From: Streptomyces pactum
Lineage (GTDB): Bacteria > Actinomycetota > Actinomycetes > Streptomycetales > Streptomycetaceae
Assembly (NCBI RefSeq): GCF_002005225.1
Contig: NZ_CP019724.1
Location: forward strand, 5,659,501-5,723,500
Reading direction: 5' to 3'
Length of the DNA: 64,000 nucleotides
Part shown: in pieces, positions 1 through 9,137 of the stretch
How the letters are laid out: the number at the start of each line of letters is the position of its first letter
Numbering within the stretch: the first letter of the stretch is position 1
The notes under the pieces: model-generated
What the model saw: the letters and a program-made list of their open reading frames with translations, nothing else
Told to the model about the DNA's origin: nothing
The model's database searches: none
Translations under genes and position numbers: made by a program

Positions 1-2607
1 GACCTCGATCTCCCACACGCCGGGCTGCGGGTCGGCGTACGCGCGCACGTCGGGCCGGCAGCCGTTGCCGTCGAGGTAGTTGTGGTAGCAGTACGGCGTG
101 GAGGTGGTGTCGACCGGGACGCCGTACGGGTGGATGGCGATGAACCGGGTCTGGCTCTCGCCCTTCAGCCCGCTCATCGCCACCTCCAGCGCCTTGGCGC
201 CCTCGGGGACGGTCACGAAGTACGACTCGGTGCTGTTGCGCTGCACAGAGTCCTTCGCGGAGAAGTCGTACTCCAGCGGGGCCGAGGCCACGACCGTGGT
301 CAGGACCAGTTGGTCGGTGCCCTCGGTGCGCGGGTCGTCGACCTCGAGGATCGCGCTCTTGATGCCCTCGGAGCGCGGCTTGGCCTGCACCTTGACGGTC
401 ACCGGCTCGTTCAGCGGCAGCCGCACCTCGCCGGAGCCGACGATCCGGAAGGTGCGGCCGGCGTTGTTCTCGAAGTGCAGCTCGTGCCGGATCGCCCGGT
501 CCGCGCCGGACGTGCGGGTGAGGGTGATCTCGTAGGTCTTCCGCTCGCCCGCCTCCAGGCCGCCCTCGCGGTCGTAGAGGCCGGTGCCGTAGCCCGGGGT
601 CTTCAGGAACTGGTCGATCGCGGTGTCGACCGGCGCCTTGACCGTGTACTCGTGGGCGGTGGCGCCCTTGCGGATCGCGCGCCAGGCGTCGGGGATGTTG
701 ATCAGACCCGCGCCCTCCTCGTACGCCTGCACACCCTTGATGTGGTCGGCGGTGGAGGTCAGCGCCGTGCGCAGCGTGGCGGGAGTGAGCTCGACGTCCG
801 CCTGCTTCGCCGCGGACAGCAGCAGCGCCGAGGCGCCGGCGGCCTGCGGGGAAGCCATCGAGGTGCCCTGGAGCATGCCGTAGCCGGCCGGGAGGTCGTA
901 GCCCGCCTCCGGGACCGGGGCGCCGGGCATCCAGGTCTGGATGGTGTTGACGGCGGCGCCGGGCGCGGTGAGCGTCGGCGTGAAGCCGCCGTCCTCACGC
1001 GGGCCGCGCGAGGAGAACGGCATCATCGCGTACTTCTTCCTCACCGCGGAGCCGTAGTTGGCGGCCCAGGTCTCGCGGGAGACGGACGCGCCGACGGAGA
1101 TCACCTTGTCGGCCAGCGACGGATCGCCGATGGTGTTGGCGCCGGGGCCCGAGTTGCCCGCGGAGATGACGAGCTGGACGCCGTAGGTGTCGATGAGCCG
1201 CGTGTACAGCTCGGCCCGCGCGTTGTTGCCGTCGTTGAGGGCGGGCAGGCCGCCGATCGACATGTTGACGATGTCGACGCCGCGGTTGACGACGAGGTCG
1301 ATCATGCCCTCGGTGAGCGCGACGTTGGTGCAGCCGCCGCTCCAGGTGCAGGCACGCGAGGAGACGATCTTCGCGCCGGGCGCGGCGCCGTCCATCCGGC
1401 CGCCGAACAGGCCGTTGGCGGCGGCGAGGCCGGCCACGTGCGTGCCGTGCTCGGACTCGATGACGCCGATGTTGACGAAGTCGGCCTTCGCGCCGGCCGC
1501 GTTGTGGACGACGTCCTCGCGGATCTCGACCACGAACGGCTGGCGCTCGGCCACGTCCGTCTTCGGGTCGTCGGTGCCGAAGTACCCGACCTGGAAGCCG
1601 TCCTTGTACGGCTTCATCGGGGTGTCGTCGGCGAAGTCGTGGTTGTTGTTCAGGTCGACGCGGACCGTGCCGGCCTCCGCGTCGTACAGGACGCCCCAGG
1701 AGTCGGTGGTGTCGCCGTCCCGGTTGGCGTCGCCGGCGGCGTCACCGCCCATGGTGTACGACTCCAGGAAGGCGCTCACCCGGTACGAGCCGGCCGGTGC
1801 CGTCCACGTCCGCCCGCCGTAGGTGAAGGTGGGCCCGGAGACCGAGGTGAGCATCGGGCGCCAGGTGCGGTCGCCGTCGACGACCGGGTCGGTCGCGGTC
1901 ACCCAGTCGACGATCTTGCGCTCGCCGGTGGTGGTCTTCCGCAGCGCCGGGTGGCCGAGGTCGACGCCCGAGTCGAGGATGCCGATGGTGACACCGCGGC
2001 CGTCCGCCTTCGGGTTCTTCTTCACGAAGTCGACGGCGCCCGTCTCGAAGGACGGGTTGTACGGGTTCTCGGCGGGGGTGCGGCGGTCCGGCGCGGGGTA
2101 GGTGCGGCCCTTGTGGTGTCCGGCGCCCTCGGCCCGGTCGGCGCCCGGCGTCGGGTCGTCCAGTGGGATCTCGTCGCGCAGGTCGATGCCGTGCACGGAG
2201 GAGAGCTTCGCGGCGGCGGCGATGGCCGAGTCCGCCTTGGCGGTGGGCACGGTGGCACGGACGTAGCCGAGCTTGTCGTACGTCCGGCCGACGGACCCGC
2301 CGCCGACCGAGTCCAGCTCCTCGGCCACCTGCTCGGTCCGGCCCGGAGCGGTGGCGACCATCATCGTGACGTTCTTCGTGCCGTCGGCCTTCGCCTCGGC
2401 GAGCAGGTCCGCGTCGTCCGAACCGAGCTTGTCGTGCGCGGACTTGACGGTGGCGTCGACGGGGGGAGTCGTCCCCGGGCCGTCGGCGGCCAGGGCCATG
2501 GGTATCGGCCCGACGGCGCAGAGCGCGGCGACGAGGCCCGTGGCGACGGCGATGCGGGCCGCGCGTCTCGCGCCCGGTATCGGTTCGCGCTGGGGGGTGT
2601 GGGTCAT
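1..2607 (-). CDS. Secreted subtilisin-family (S8) serine protease, 3' end outside window
   Basis: Extracellular serine endopeptidase. The first 869 codons are present; the gene runs off the left edge. An N-terminal Arg-rich stretch followed by a hydrophobic segment and an Ala-X-Ala-like site near residue 40 forms a signal peptide, followed by an inhibitor-I9-like propeptide region. The catalytic triad is visible: Asp212 in GILDSGVDLG, His387 in HGTHVAG and Ser583 in GTSMASPQAAG. A long insertion separates Asp and His, and a beta-rich C-terminal part follows Ser, as in the large Streptomyces secreted subtilases. I chose the ATG at 2605-2607 because AAGGG lies 6 nt upstream; an ATG at 2613 is also in frame. 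Transcribed away from the NUDIX gene at 2858. The exact substrate cannot be inferred. Confidence 0.93.
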   Translation of the reverse strand, partial: MTHTPQREPIPGARRAARIAVATGLVAALCAVGPIPMALAADGPGTTPPVDATVKSAHDKLGSDDADLLAEAKADGTKNVTMMVATAPGRTEQVAEELDSVGGGSVGRTYDKLGYVRATVPTAKADSAIAAAAKLSSVHGIDLRDEIPLDDPTPGADRAEGAGHHKGRTYPAPDRRTPAENPYNPSFETGAVDFVKKNPKADGRGVTIGILDSGVDLGHPALRKTTTGERKIVDWVTATDPVVDGDRTWRPMLTSVSGPTFTYGGRTWTAPAGSYRVSAFLESYTMGGDAAGDANRDGDTTDSWGVLYDAEAGTVRVDLNNNHDFADDTPMKPYKDGFQVGYFGTDDPKTDVAERQPFVVEIREDVVHNAAGAKADFVNIGVIESEHGTHVAGLAAANGLFGGRMDGAAPGAKIVSSRACTWSGGCTNVALTEGMIDLVVNRGVDIVNMSIGGLPALNDGNNARAELYTRLIDTYGVQLVISAGNSGPGANTIGDPSLADKVISVGASVSRETWAANYGSAVRKKYAMMPFSSRGPREDGGFTPTLTAPGAAVNTIQTWMPGAPVPEAGYDLPAGYGMLQGTSMASPQAAGASALLLSAAKQADVELTPATLRTALTSTADHIKGVQAYEEGAGLINIPDAWRAIRKGATAHEYTVKAPVDTAIDQFLKTPGYGTGLYDREGGLEAGERKTYEITLTRTSGADRAIRHELHFENNAGRTFRIVGSGEVRLPLNEPVTVKVQAKPRSEGIKSAILEVDDPRTEGTDQLVLTTVVASAPLEYDFSAKDSVQRNSTESYFVTVPEGAKALEVAMSGLKGESQTRFIAIHPYGVPVDTTSTPYCYHNYLDGNGCRPDVRAYADPQPGVWEIEV

Positions 2608-2857
2608 CGGCATCCCTTGTAGGTAAAGGAACGTGCGTGAACGACCGGGGCCGATCGGTCCTGGCCGCAGCAGTCCGGAATTCGATCCCGGACGACCGCT
2701 CAGCTTTACGCAAGGGTTCACTGTTTGGGGAGAGTTGTCCGGGGCGGGATGGAGCCATGGCGTACTTCCGCCATACGCCATCGGGGACACAAGGGGCGGG
2801 CTGTGACAATCCCGTGAGCCGCGCCGCGGCCCGCGCGGGGCGGGTTAACGTCCCGGA

Positions 2858-3316
2858 GTGCGCCGAAAGCTGAGGGTGGCGGCCTACGCCATATGCGTCC
2901 GTGACGGACAGGTACTGCTGGCCCGGTCGCCGGGGCCCGGCGGGGTTCCCGAGTGGGTGCTGCCGGGCGGCGGCACGGAACACGGCGAGGACCCCCACGA
3001 CACCGTCGTGCGCGAGGCCGAGGAGGAGACCGGCTACCGCGTCGAGCCCACCGCGCTGCTCGGCGTCGACTCCCACCGCGTCACCCGCCCCAGCCGCGTG
3101 GGGCCCGGGGGCCTGCTGCGGCGGACCGTGGACCACCACGGCGTACGGCTCGTCTACGAGGTCCGGATCACCGGCGGCGCCCTGCACCCCGAGGTCGGTG
3201 GCTCCACGGACCTGGCGGCCTGGCAGGACCTGACCGCCGTACCCGGCCTGACCCGGGTGCCGTTGGTCGACGCCGGGCTCCGGCTGTGGCGGGAGCGGCC
3301 CCCCACGGGACGGTGA
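2858..3316 (+). CDS. NUDIX hydrolase, 152 aa
   Basis: Cytosolic pyrophosphohydrolase of the NUDIX superfamily; the substrate (a nucleoside diphosphate linked to X, or a damaged nucleotide) cannot be named from sequence. The full Nudix box is present: GGGTEHGEDPHDTVVREAEEETG matches G-x5-E-x7-R-E-x2-E-E-x-G around residues 35-60. The length is normal for a single-domain member. It starts with GTG at 2858, the first start before the conserved RVAAYAICVRDGQVLLARS strand. It is followed directly by the 49-bp tandem repeat block, so its stop codon sits at the edge of an unstable DNA tract. Confidence 0.85.
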   Translation: MRRKLRVAAYAICVRDGQVLLARSPGPGGVPEWVLPGGGTEHGEDPHDTVVREAEEETGYRVEPTALLGVDSHRVTRPSRVGPGGLLRRTVDHHGVRLVYEVRITGGALHPEVGGSTDLAAWQDLTAVPGLTRVPLVDAGLRLWRERPPTGR

Positions 3317-3800
3317 GCGGAGGGCGCCGCGGGGCCGGGCCGAGGGGGCGCGGCGGGTCCGGGGCCGAAGGGGCGCGGCGGGTTTGCGCCGAGGGAGGTG
3401 CGGCGGGTTCGGTCCGGAGGGGCGCGGCGGGTTTGCGCCGAGGGAGGTGCGGCGGGTTCGGTCCGGAGGGGCGCGGCGGGTTTGCGCCGGGGGAGGTGCG
3501 GCGGGTTCGGTCCGGAGGGGCGCGGCGGGTTTGCGCCGGGGGAGGTGCGGCGGGTTCGGTCCGGAGGGGCGCGGCGGGTTTGCGCCGGGGGAGGTGCGGC
3601 GGGTTCGGTCCGGAGGGGCGCGGCGGGTTTGCGCCGGGGGAGGTGCGGCGGGTTCGGTCCGGAGGGGCGCGGCGGGTTTGCGCCGGGGGAGGTGCGGCGG
3701 GTTCGGTCCGGAGGGGCGCGGCGGGTTCGGGCCGGAGGGGCGCGGCGGGTCCGGGCCGAAGGGCCGCGGCGGGCCCCGGCCGAGGGGGCGCCGCGGGGCG
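3317..3800. repeat. GC-rich 49-bp tandem minisatellite, seven full units plus degenerate edges
   Basis: Seven consecutive units of exactly 49 bp begin at 3383, 3432, 3481, 3530, 3579, 3628 and 3677 (counted at the TTTGCGCC core). Each unit is itself a pair of related half units of 25 and 24 bp, both beginning GCGGCGGGTT. Flanking sequence (3317-3382 and 3726-3800) carries diverged half units only. Because 49 is not a multiple of three, no reading frame repeats, so the long open frames on both strands here are a by-product of composition. Units 1-2 differ from the rest by a GAGGGAGG to GGGGGAGG change. Confidence 0.95.
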
Positions 3801-3829
3801 TGGGCCGCGGGAGGGGCGGGGCATACGAG

Positions 3830-3864
3830 GAGGGGCCGCCGGGCGTCGTGCCCCGCGGCCCCTC
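3830..3864. terminator. Hairpin terminator between NUDIX gene and AbiEi-like gene
   Basis: Perfect 10-bp stem, GAGGGGCCGC at 3830-3839 paired with GCGGCCCCTC at 3855-3864, with a 15-nt loop. It lies between two convergent genes and can serve both strands. There is no U tract, as is usual in Streptomyces. Confidence 0.7.
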
Positions 3865-3896
3865 CGCTCCCCTCCTGGTGCTGCCCCGGTCCGTCA

Positions 3897-4973
3897 CTAC
3901 CGGGGCAGCACCACGACATACGCGGCGGGTTCCCGGTCCCCGGCCGCCATCAACGCCGTGCGCACGACGGCCGCCTGGTGTTCCGGGCAGTCCCGCAGCT
4001 TGCGTGGCGTCAGGTGCACGACCGTGATGCCCAGCCGTTCCAAGTGCTCGCGCTTGCGGGCGTATTGAGCCCAGACCGTGTCGTCCTCCTGCTGCCGGTG
4101 GGCACGGGTGTCCAGCTCCAGCACCACCGACTGCTCGGGCCAGTAGGCGTCGACGCCGCCGAGGTGGGGACCGCCGGGCAGGCGCAGGTCGACGTTCCAG
4201 ACCGGTTCCGGCAGGCCGTGTTCCCGCACCATCCGGTACAGGCGCTGCTCGGCCAGCGCCCGCCCCTCCGCGACCAGCGAGTCCACCGCGTCCACCACGT
4301 GCGGGCGGCTGAGCAGCCGGGCCCGGTTCAGCTCCCGCACCACGGCCGCCGGTTCGCAGTGCCCGCCGCGTACCGCCTCCGTCAGCAGCCGGTGGACCGC
4401 GCCCGCGTCCGTCAGCTCCGCCACCGCGTCGGCCAGGGCCCGCGCCACCGGCGCCACCGGCAACCCGGTGACCTGCGTGGCGGTGGGGAGCGCGGTCGTG
4501 CGGACGACCCGTGCGCAGCCGGTCGTGCGCAGCCGGCGCAGTCTCGGGACCAGGACGTCGATGACGTCCAGGGACGGCAGCGGGGGAGCGGCGCAGAAGC
4601 CGTGCAGCGTCAGCGCGGCCAGACCCGTGATCATCGCCTCCCCGTAGGCGGGCGTGGGTGTCTCCTCCCCGCCCGGCTGGACCGGCACGGAGACGGTGAG
4701 CCCGCCGGACGCACCGCCGTTCGCGCCGGCGGCCCGCTCCCGCGCCGCGTACAGCAGCACCGCGTGCAGGCGCTCCTCGCTGGTCGGCGGGCCCGGGTGG
4801 AGCAGGACCACGTTCGGGAGGAGCTGCTGCCAGGGTCCCCCGGGCCGGCACTGCTCGTTCGTCTCGGCGGCGGAGACACCGTGTGTCCGCAACTGGGCGA
4901 CCGTCATCAGCCGGCGCCGGCCGTCGGCCAGGTGGTGGAGCGGGCGAGGGGAGAGCGGGGTGTTGTGCGTCAT
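3897..4973 (-). CDS. AbiEi-like N-terminal domain plus DUF559-like nuclease-fold protein, 358 aa
   Basis: The product begins with a helical wing-like region (residues about 20-60) resembling the AbiEi antitoxin N-terminal domain. The C-terminal hundred residues resemble the DUF559/Vsr-like restriction-endonuclease fold: a GGVDAYWP strand, then VVLELDTRAH, giving the D...E-x-D pattern of a PD-(D/E)XK-like site, followed by KREHLERLGITVVHLT. Such proteins are common as single genes in actinobacteria; their function is unproven. No AbiEii-type nucleotidyltransferase toxin lies next to it, so calling it an antitoxin would be unsupported. The start is the ATG at 4973. Possible roles are DNA repair, defence, or regulation. 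Confidence 0.65.
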   Translation of the reverse strand: MTHNTPLSPRPLHHLADGRRRLMTVAQLRTHGVSAAETNEQCRPGGPWQQLLPNVVLLHPGPPTSEERLHAVLLYAARERAAGANGGASGGLTVSVPVQPGGEETPTPAYGEAMITGLAALTLHGFCAAPPLPSLDVIDVLVPRLRRLRTTGCARVVRTTALPTATQVTGLPVAPVARALADAVAELTDAGAVHRLLTEAVRGGHCEPAAVVRELNRARLLSRPHVVDAVDSLVAEGRALAEQRLYRMVREHGLPEPVWNVDLRLPGGPHLGGVDAYWPEQSVVLELDTRAHRQQEDDTVWAQYARKREHLERLGITVVHLTPRKLRDCPEHQAAVVRTALMAAGDREPAAYVVVLPR

Positions 4974-5077
4974 GAACGGGGACCTTCCCGCGTCCGATCC
5001 GCGCTGTAACCGCTGTTACAAGCCCATCGCCAAACCCGGACAAGGTCGCCCTAAAGGACGGGTGTTCGGATGCCGAA

Positions 5078-5110
5078 AACCCCTGGTCCGTTCGGTGCGG
5101 ACCAGGGGTT
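5078..5110. terminator. Hairpin downstream of pepN
   Basis: 13-bp perfect stem (5078-5090 with 5098-5110) and a 7-nt loop. It lies 3' of pepN (which ends at 5185 on the minus strand) and upstream of the AbiEi-like gene, so it most likely ends pepN transcription. Confidence 0.7.
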
Positions 5111-5184
5111 ACGGCCGCCGTTGACCGAATTCCGTAACGATGACGGAGCGCCCAATCGTTGGCCAGAGGTAGGGGGTCGAGGGG

Positions 5185-7770
5185 CTAGCGTCCGGCGGCC
5201 GCCGCCGCGTCGCACTCCTGGCCCCGCAGCGCCCTCGCCAGGTCGTCCCGCGCCTCCAGCACCAGCCTGCGCAGCGCGGGCGCGGCGCCCTCGTGCGCGG
5301 CCAGCCACGCGTCCGTCGCCTCGAGGGTGTCCTGGGAGTCCCGCAGGGACGGGAACAGGCCCCGGACCACGTCCATCCCGATCTGGATGGACCGCTCGGC
5401 CCACACCCGCTCGATCGCCGCGAAGTACTTCTCGGCGTACGGCGCGATCAGGTCCCGCTGCGAGGCCTGCGCGAAGCCCGCGATCGTCGCCTCCACCAGG
5501 GCGTTCGACAGCGCGTCGGACTCCACGACCTGCGCCCAGGCCTGCGCCTTCACCGCCGCCGAGGGGCGGGCGGCCAGGCAGCGCACCTGGTGGCGCTTGC
5601 CGGAGGCCGTGTCGTCGCGGGCCAGCTCGGCGGCCAGGGTGCCCTCGTCGGCCTCGCCGTGAGCGGCGAGCGGCTGGAGGAACGCCCAGCGCAGCTCCTG
5701 GTCCACGTCGAGGCCGTCGATCTTCTCGGTGCCCCCCAGCAGCCCGCGCAGCAGTGCCAGTTCCGCCTCGCCGGACGCCACCGCCGCGAAGAACCGCGCC
5801 CACGCCAACTGCCGCTCGCTGCCCGGCGCCGCGTCCCGCAGCTCCCGCAGCGCGCCCTCGCCGAGCAGCCGGCCGCCGGTCTCCCGCCACTCGGGGGCCG
5901 CGTAGTGCGTCAGCGCCGAGTTCGCCCAGGCGTGCAGCATCTGGAGGACGCCGATGTCGGACTCGCGGCCCGCGAACCGCAGGACCAGGCCGGCGAAGTC
6001 CCGGGCCGGGAGCAGCGCGTCCCGGGTCATGTTCCACAGCGCCGACCAGCACAGGGCGCGGGCCAGCGGGTCGGTCAGCGAACCCAGGTGCTCGCGCAGC
6101 GTCGCCAGCGACGTCTCGTCGAAACGGGTCTTGCAGTAGGTCAGGTCGTCGTCGTTGACGAGGACCAGCTCGGGCGCCTCGGCACCGGCCAGCTCCGCCA
6201 CCACCGTGCGCGGCCCGTCGACGTCCACCTCGGCGCGCGCGTACCGCTCCAGGGCGCCCTCGCCGGTGAGCCGGTACAGGCCCACCGCCACCCGGTGCGG
6301 ACGCAGTTCCGGGTGCGACTCGGCGGCCTCCTGCACCACGGCCAGCTCGTCGACCGTGCCCGCCTCGCTCAGCAGGACCTGCGGGGTCAGCGAGTTGACG
6401 CCCGCCGTCTGGAGCCAGGAGCGCGCCCAGGCCGCCATGTCCCGCCCGCTGGTCTCCTCCAGCACCGACAGCAGGTCACCGAGGCGCGTGTTGCCGTACG
6501 CGTGCCGCTTGAAGTAGCGCCGCGCGCCCTCGAGAAACGCGTCCTGGCCGACGTACGCCACCAACTGCTTGAGCACCGAGGCGCCCTTGGCGTACGTGAT
6601 GCCGTCGAAGTTGAGCTTGGCGTCCTCCAGGTCACGGATGTCGGCCGTGATCGGGTGGGTGGACGGCAACTGGTCGGCGCGGTAGGCCCAGGCCTTGCGG
6701 CGGTTGGCGAAGGTGATCCAGGCGTCCTGGAACCGGGTCGCGCCGACGCCCGCGAAGGTGCCCATGAAGTCGGCGAAGGACTCCTTCAGCCACAGGTCGT
6801 CCCACCACTCCATGGTGACCAGGTCGCCGAACCACATGTGCGCCATCTCGTGCAGGATCACGTTGGCGCGGCCCTCGTAGGACGCCCGCGTCACCTTGCC
6901 CCGGAAGATGAACTCCTCCCGGAAGGTGACCAGTCCCGGGTTCTCCATCGCGCCGAGGTTGTACTCGGGCACGAACGCCTGGTCGTACTTCCCGAACGGG
7001 TACGGGTAGTCGAAGTGGTCGTGGAAGAAGTCCAGTCCCTGCTTGGTGACCAGGAAGACGTCGTCCGCGTCGAAGTGGGGCGCCAGACCCTTGCGGCACA
7101 GGGCGCCGAGCGGGATCTCCAGCCGCGTGCCGTCCTCGAGCACGCGCTCGTAGGAGTCCGTCACGTAGTGGTACGGACCGGCGACGACGCACGTGATGTA
7201 CGTCGAGATCGGCTTCGTCTCCGCGAACCGCCAGATACCGTCGACGCGCTCGCCGGTGCCGTTGCTCCACACCGTCCACTCCTCGGGCGCCCGCACCTCG
7301 AAGCGGAAGGGCGCCTTGAGGTCCGGCTGCTCGAAGCCCGCGAAGACCCGGCGGGAGTCGGCCGGCTCGTACTGGGTGTAGAGGTAGACCTCGCCGTCCT
7401 CGGGGTCGACGAAGCGGTGCAGGCCCTCGCCGGTGCGGGAGTACGCGCACCGGGCGTCGACGACCAGCTCGTTGTCGGCGGCCAGGTCCTCCAGGGCGAT
7501 GCGGGTGCCGTCGAAGACCTCGCTCGGGTCGAGGTCCCGGCCGTTCAGGGACACGGCGGTCACGCTCGGTGCGACCAGGTCGGCGAAGCTGCTCGCGCCG
7601 GGCTCGTTGCAGCGGAAGCGGATCGTGGTGACCGAGCGGAAGGTGCGCGGACCGTCGCCCTCCGTGTCACCGGTGGCCGAGCGCACGTCGAGGGACACCT
7701 CGTATCCGTCGACGGACAGCAGGGCGGCCCGCTCCCGGGCCTCGTCGCGGGACAGATTCTCACCGGGCAC
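5185..7770 (-). CDS. pepN: Aminopeptidase N (M1 zinc metallopeptidase)
   Basis: Cytosolic zinc aminopeptidase that removes N-terminal residues from peptides. Hallmarks are the exopeptidase motif GAMEN at residues 273-277 and the zinc site HEMAH (H307, H311), with the third ligand Glu in the following WLKESFADF helix. The C-terminal half is the helical ERAP1-like domain. Length of about 861 aa is typical for actinobacterial PepN. Two GTG codons compete: 7779 directly abuts the GAGGGAG ribosome site, whereas 7770 lies 8 nt from it, so I take 7770. Divergent from the DsbA-type gene at 7934. Confidence 0.95.
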   Translation of the reverse strand: MPGENLSRDEARERAALLSVDGYEVSLDVRSATGDTEGDGPRTFRSVTTIRFRCNEPGASSFADLVAPSVTAVSLNGRDLDPSEVFDGTRIALEDLAADNELVVDARCAYSRTGEGLHRFVDPEDGEVYLYTQYEPADSRRVFAGFEQPDLKAPFRFEVRAPEEWTVWSNGTGERVDGIWRFAETKPISTYITCVVAGPYHYVTDSYERVLEDGTRLEIPLGALCRKGLAPHFDADDVFLVTKQGLDFFHDHFDYPYPFGKYDQAFVPEYNLGAMENPGLVTFREEFIFRGKVTRASYEGRANVILHEMAHMWFGDLVTMEWWDDLWLKESFADFMGTFAGVGATRFQDAWITFANRRKAWAYRADQLPSTHPITADIRDLEDAKLNFDGITYAKGASVLKQLVAYVGQDAFLEGARRYFKRHAYGNTRLGDLLSVLEETSGRDMAAWARSWLQTAGVNSLTPQVLLSEAGTVDELAVVQEAAESHPELRPHRVAVGLYRLTGEGALERYARAEVDVDGPRTVVAELAGAEAPELVLVNDDDLTYCKTRFDETSLATLREHLGSLTDPLARALCWSALWNMTRDALLPARDFAGLVLRFAGRESDIGVLQMLHAWANSALTHYAAPEWRETGGRLLGEGALRELRDAAPGSERQLAWARFFAAVASGEAELALLRGLLGGTEKIDGLDVDQELRWAFLQPLAAHGEADEGTLAAELARDDTASGKRHQVRCLAARPSAAVKAQAWAQVVESDALSNALVEATIAGFAQASQRDLIAPYAEKYFAAIERVWAERSIQIGMDVVRGLFPSLRDSQDTLEATDAWLAAHEGAAPALRRLVLEARDDLARALRGQECDAAAAAGR

Positions 7771-7933
7771 GGGCGGCACTCCCTCGGATGGTGTTCAGTA
7801 TGCGGACAGCACCGATCCTGCCATGTGGCCCTGACGCGCGGCAGCCGGGAATGGCCGGGCGGACCGGGAATGGCCCGGGCGGCAGGCCGGTTCCCTGGAG
7901 AAACGCTCGGTTGCGCCCCTCATGAGGAGAGAC

Positions 7934-8572
7934 ATGTCGGAGAAGACGCCCGTCGACTTCTGGTTCGACCCGCTGTGCCCCTGGGCCTGGATGACCTCCC
8001 GCTGGGTCCTGGAGGTGGAGAAGGTCCGGGACATCGAGGTCCGCTGGCACGTGATGAGCCTCGCCGTCCTCAACGAGGACAAGCTCGACGAGCTGCCCGA
8101 GGAGTACCGCGAGATGCTCGAGACCAAGGCCTGGGGGCCGGTCCGGGTCGTCATCGCCGCCCAGGAGGAGCACGGCCCCGAGGTGCTCGGCGACCTTTAT
8201 ACGGCGCTCGGCACCCGCTTCCACAACCAGGGCGAGGGCCCGGAGAAGGAGACGGTGGCCGCCGCCCTCAAGGACGCCGGCCTGCCCGAGTCCCTCATGG
8301 ACCACTGGGACTCCACCCCCTACGAGCCCCAGTTGCGCGCCTCCCACAAGGAGGGCATCGACAAGGTCGGCCAGGAGGTCGGCACCCCGGTCATCGCCGT
8401 CCCCGGCGCCGACGGCGGACAGCTCGCCTTCTTCGGCCCGGTCGTCACCCCCGCCCCCAAGGGCGAGGACGCCGCCAAGCTGTGGGACGGCACCCTCGCG
8501 GTCGCCTCGGTCCCCGGCTTCTACGAGATCAAGCGCACCCGCACCAAGGGCCCGGACTTCAGCAACCTGTAG
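7934..8572 (+). CDS. DsbA-family, mycothiol-dependent nitroreductase-like protein, 212 aa
   Basis: Thioredoxin-fold protein of the DsbA family, related in layout to the mycobacterial mycothiol-dependent nitroreductase Rv2466c. After VDFWFDPLCPWAW the active-site position reads Cys-Pro-Trp-Ala, so only the first Cys of CxxC is kept. The insertion is helical and the C-terminal part keeps the cis-Pro loop (GTPVIAV). I chose the ATG at 7934 because GAGGAGAG precedes it by 2-3 nt; an upstream ATG at 7922 overlaps that ribosome site. A monothiol active site fits mycothiol-linked reduction better than disulfide formation, but that is inference. It is convergent with the zinc-ribbon gene at 8586. Confidence 0.8.
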   Translation: MSEKTPVDFWFDPLCPWAWMTSRWVLEVEKVRDIEVRWHVMSLAVLNEDKLDELPEEYREMLETKAWGPVRVVIAAQEEHGPEVLGDLYTALGTRFHNQGEGPEKETVAAALKDAGLPESLMDHWDSTPYEPQLRASHKEGIDKVGQEVGTPVIAVPGADGGQLAFFGPVVTPAPKGEDAAKLWDGTLAVASVPGFYEIKRTRTKGPDFSNL

Positions 8573-8585
8573 GGGTCCCCGGCGA

Positions 8586-8813
8586 TCACTTCCGCCCGTC
8601 GGCGGCCTGCCTGCGGAACCTCTCCGGCAGCAGGCCGCCGACGCGCTGCCTGTCCCAGCGCTGGAACCGCAGGCAGCCGGCGACGTCGCAACGCCAGTAG
8701 TCGTGCACGTACGGGATCTTCAGCAGCTCCCTCACGGCCGTCTTCTCGGCGTCGTCGAGCGGGCGGAAGTCCTGCATCCCCCCGCAGGTGGGGCAGGCCA
8801 GACTCTTCCTCAT
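8586..8813 (-). CDS. Small cysteine-rich (zinc-ribbon-like) protein, 75 aa
   Basis: A 75-residue protein with Cys-Pro-Thr-Cys at residues 7-10 and a second Cys pair at 42 and 47 (CDVAGC), a spacing compatible with one zinc site. It is otherwise charged and helical. The ATG at 8813 has GGAG 4 nt upstream. I know of no assigned function. The reading is supported by the ordered Cys pairs, the ribosome site and a stop 13 bp from the end of the convergent DsbA-type gene. Confidence 0.6.
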   Translation of the reverse strand: MRKSLACPTCGGMQDFRPLDDAEKTAVRELLKIPYVHDYWRCDVAGCLRFQRWDRQRVGGLLPERFRRQAADGRK

Positions 8814-9137
8814 CGGCTCCTCCGCGTGCCCGTGGGACCGGGACGCCCGGCGGCACCGCGCCGCGCCCGGGACGGCAGTACAGCGCGTGGCCCGCGCACC
8901 GCGCCAGAGGCGGGAGCGGAGGAACGGGGGCCCGGCCGGCGCGCGGGGCGAGTGCGCGCGCCGGTGGCGACCAGCCCCGCGCGCCGGTGAACGCGCCGCT
9001 GTGCAAGGGAGATCGGGACTGGACGCGCTCGCGTCCCCGGATCCGTACGCTCGCCACGACGGCGACCTCGGCGGCGTACCGCACCCATCACGGCGACCGG
9101 CGGCCTCGCCCGCAAACCCTGGCCCGCCCGGTCGCAC
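8814..9137. other. Intergenic stretch without a supported gene
   Basis: About 320 bp between the small zinc-ribbon gene and the sodF terminator. Open frames here show no conserved motif, no ribosome site and no codon bias different from composition. It presumably contains the promoter of the minus-strand gene at 8813. Confidence 0.5.

Noticed and set aside
3383..3725. CRISPR-like look of the 49-bp repeats
   Set aside because: Units are directly joined with no variable spacers and there are no cas genes nearby.
3384..5009. Open frames through the 49-bp repeats on both strands
   Set aside because: The period is not a multiple of three, so no peptide repeat is under selection; frames stay open only because the repeat lacks stop triplets.
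8814..9137. Extended N-terminus of the 75-aa zinc-ribbon protein
   Set aside because: Upstream codons are Arg/Pro/Gly noise without a ribosome site; the ATG at 8813 has GGAG at the right distance.
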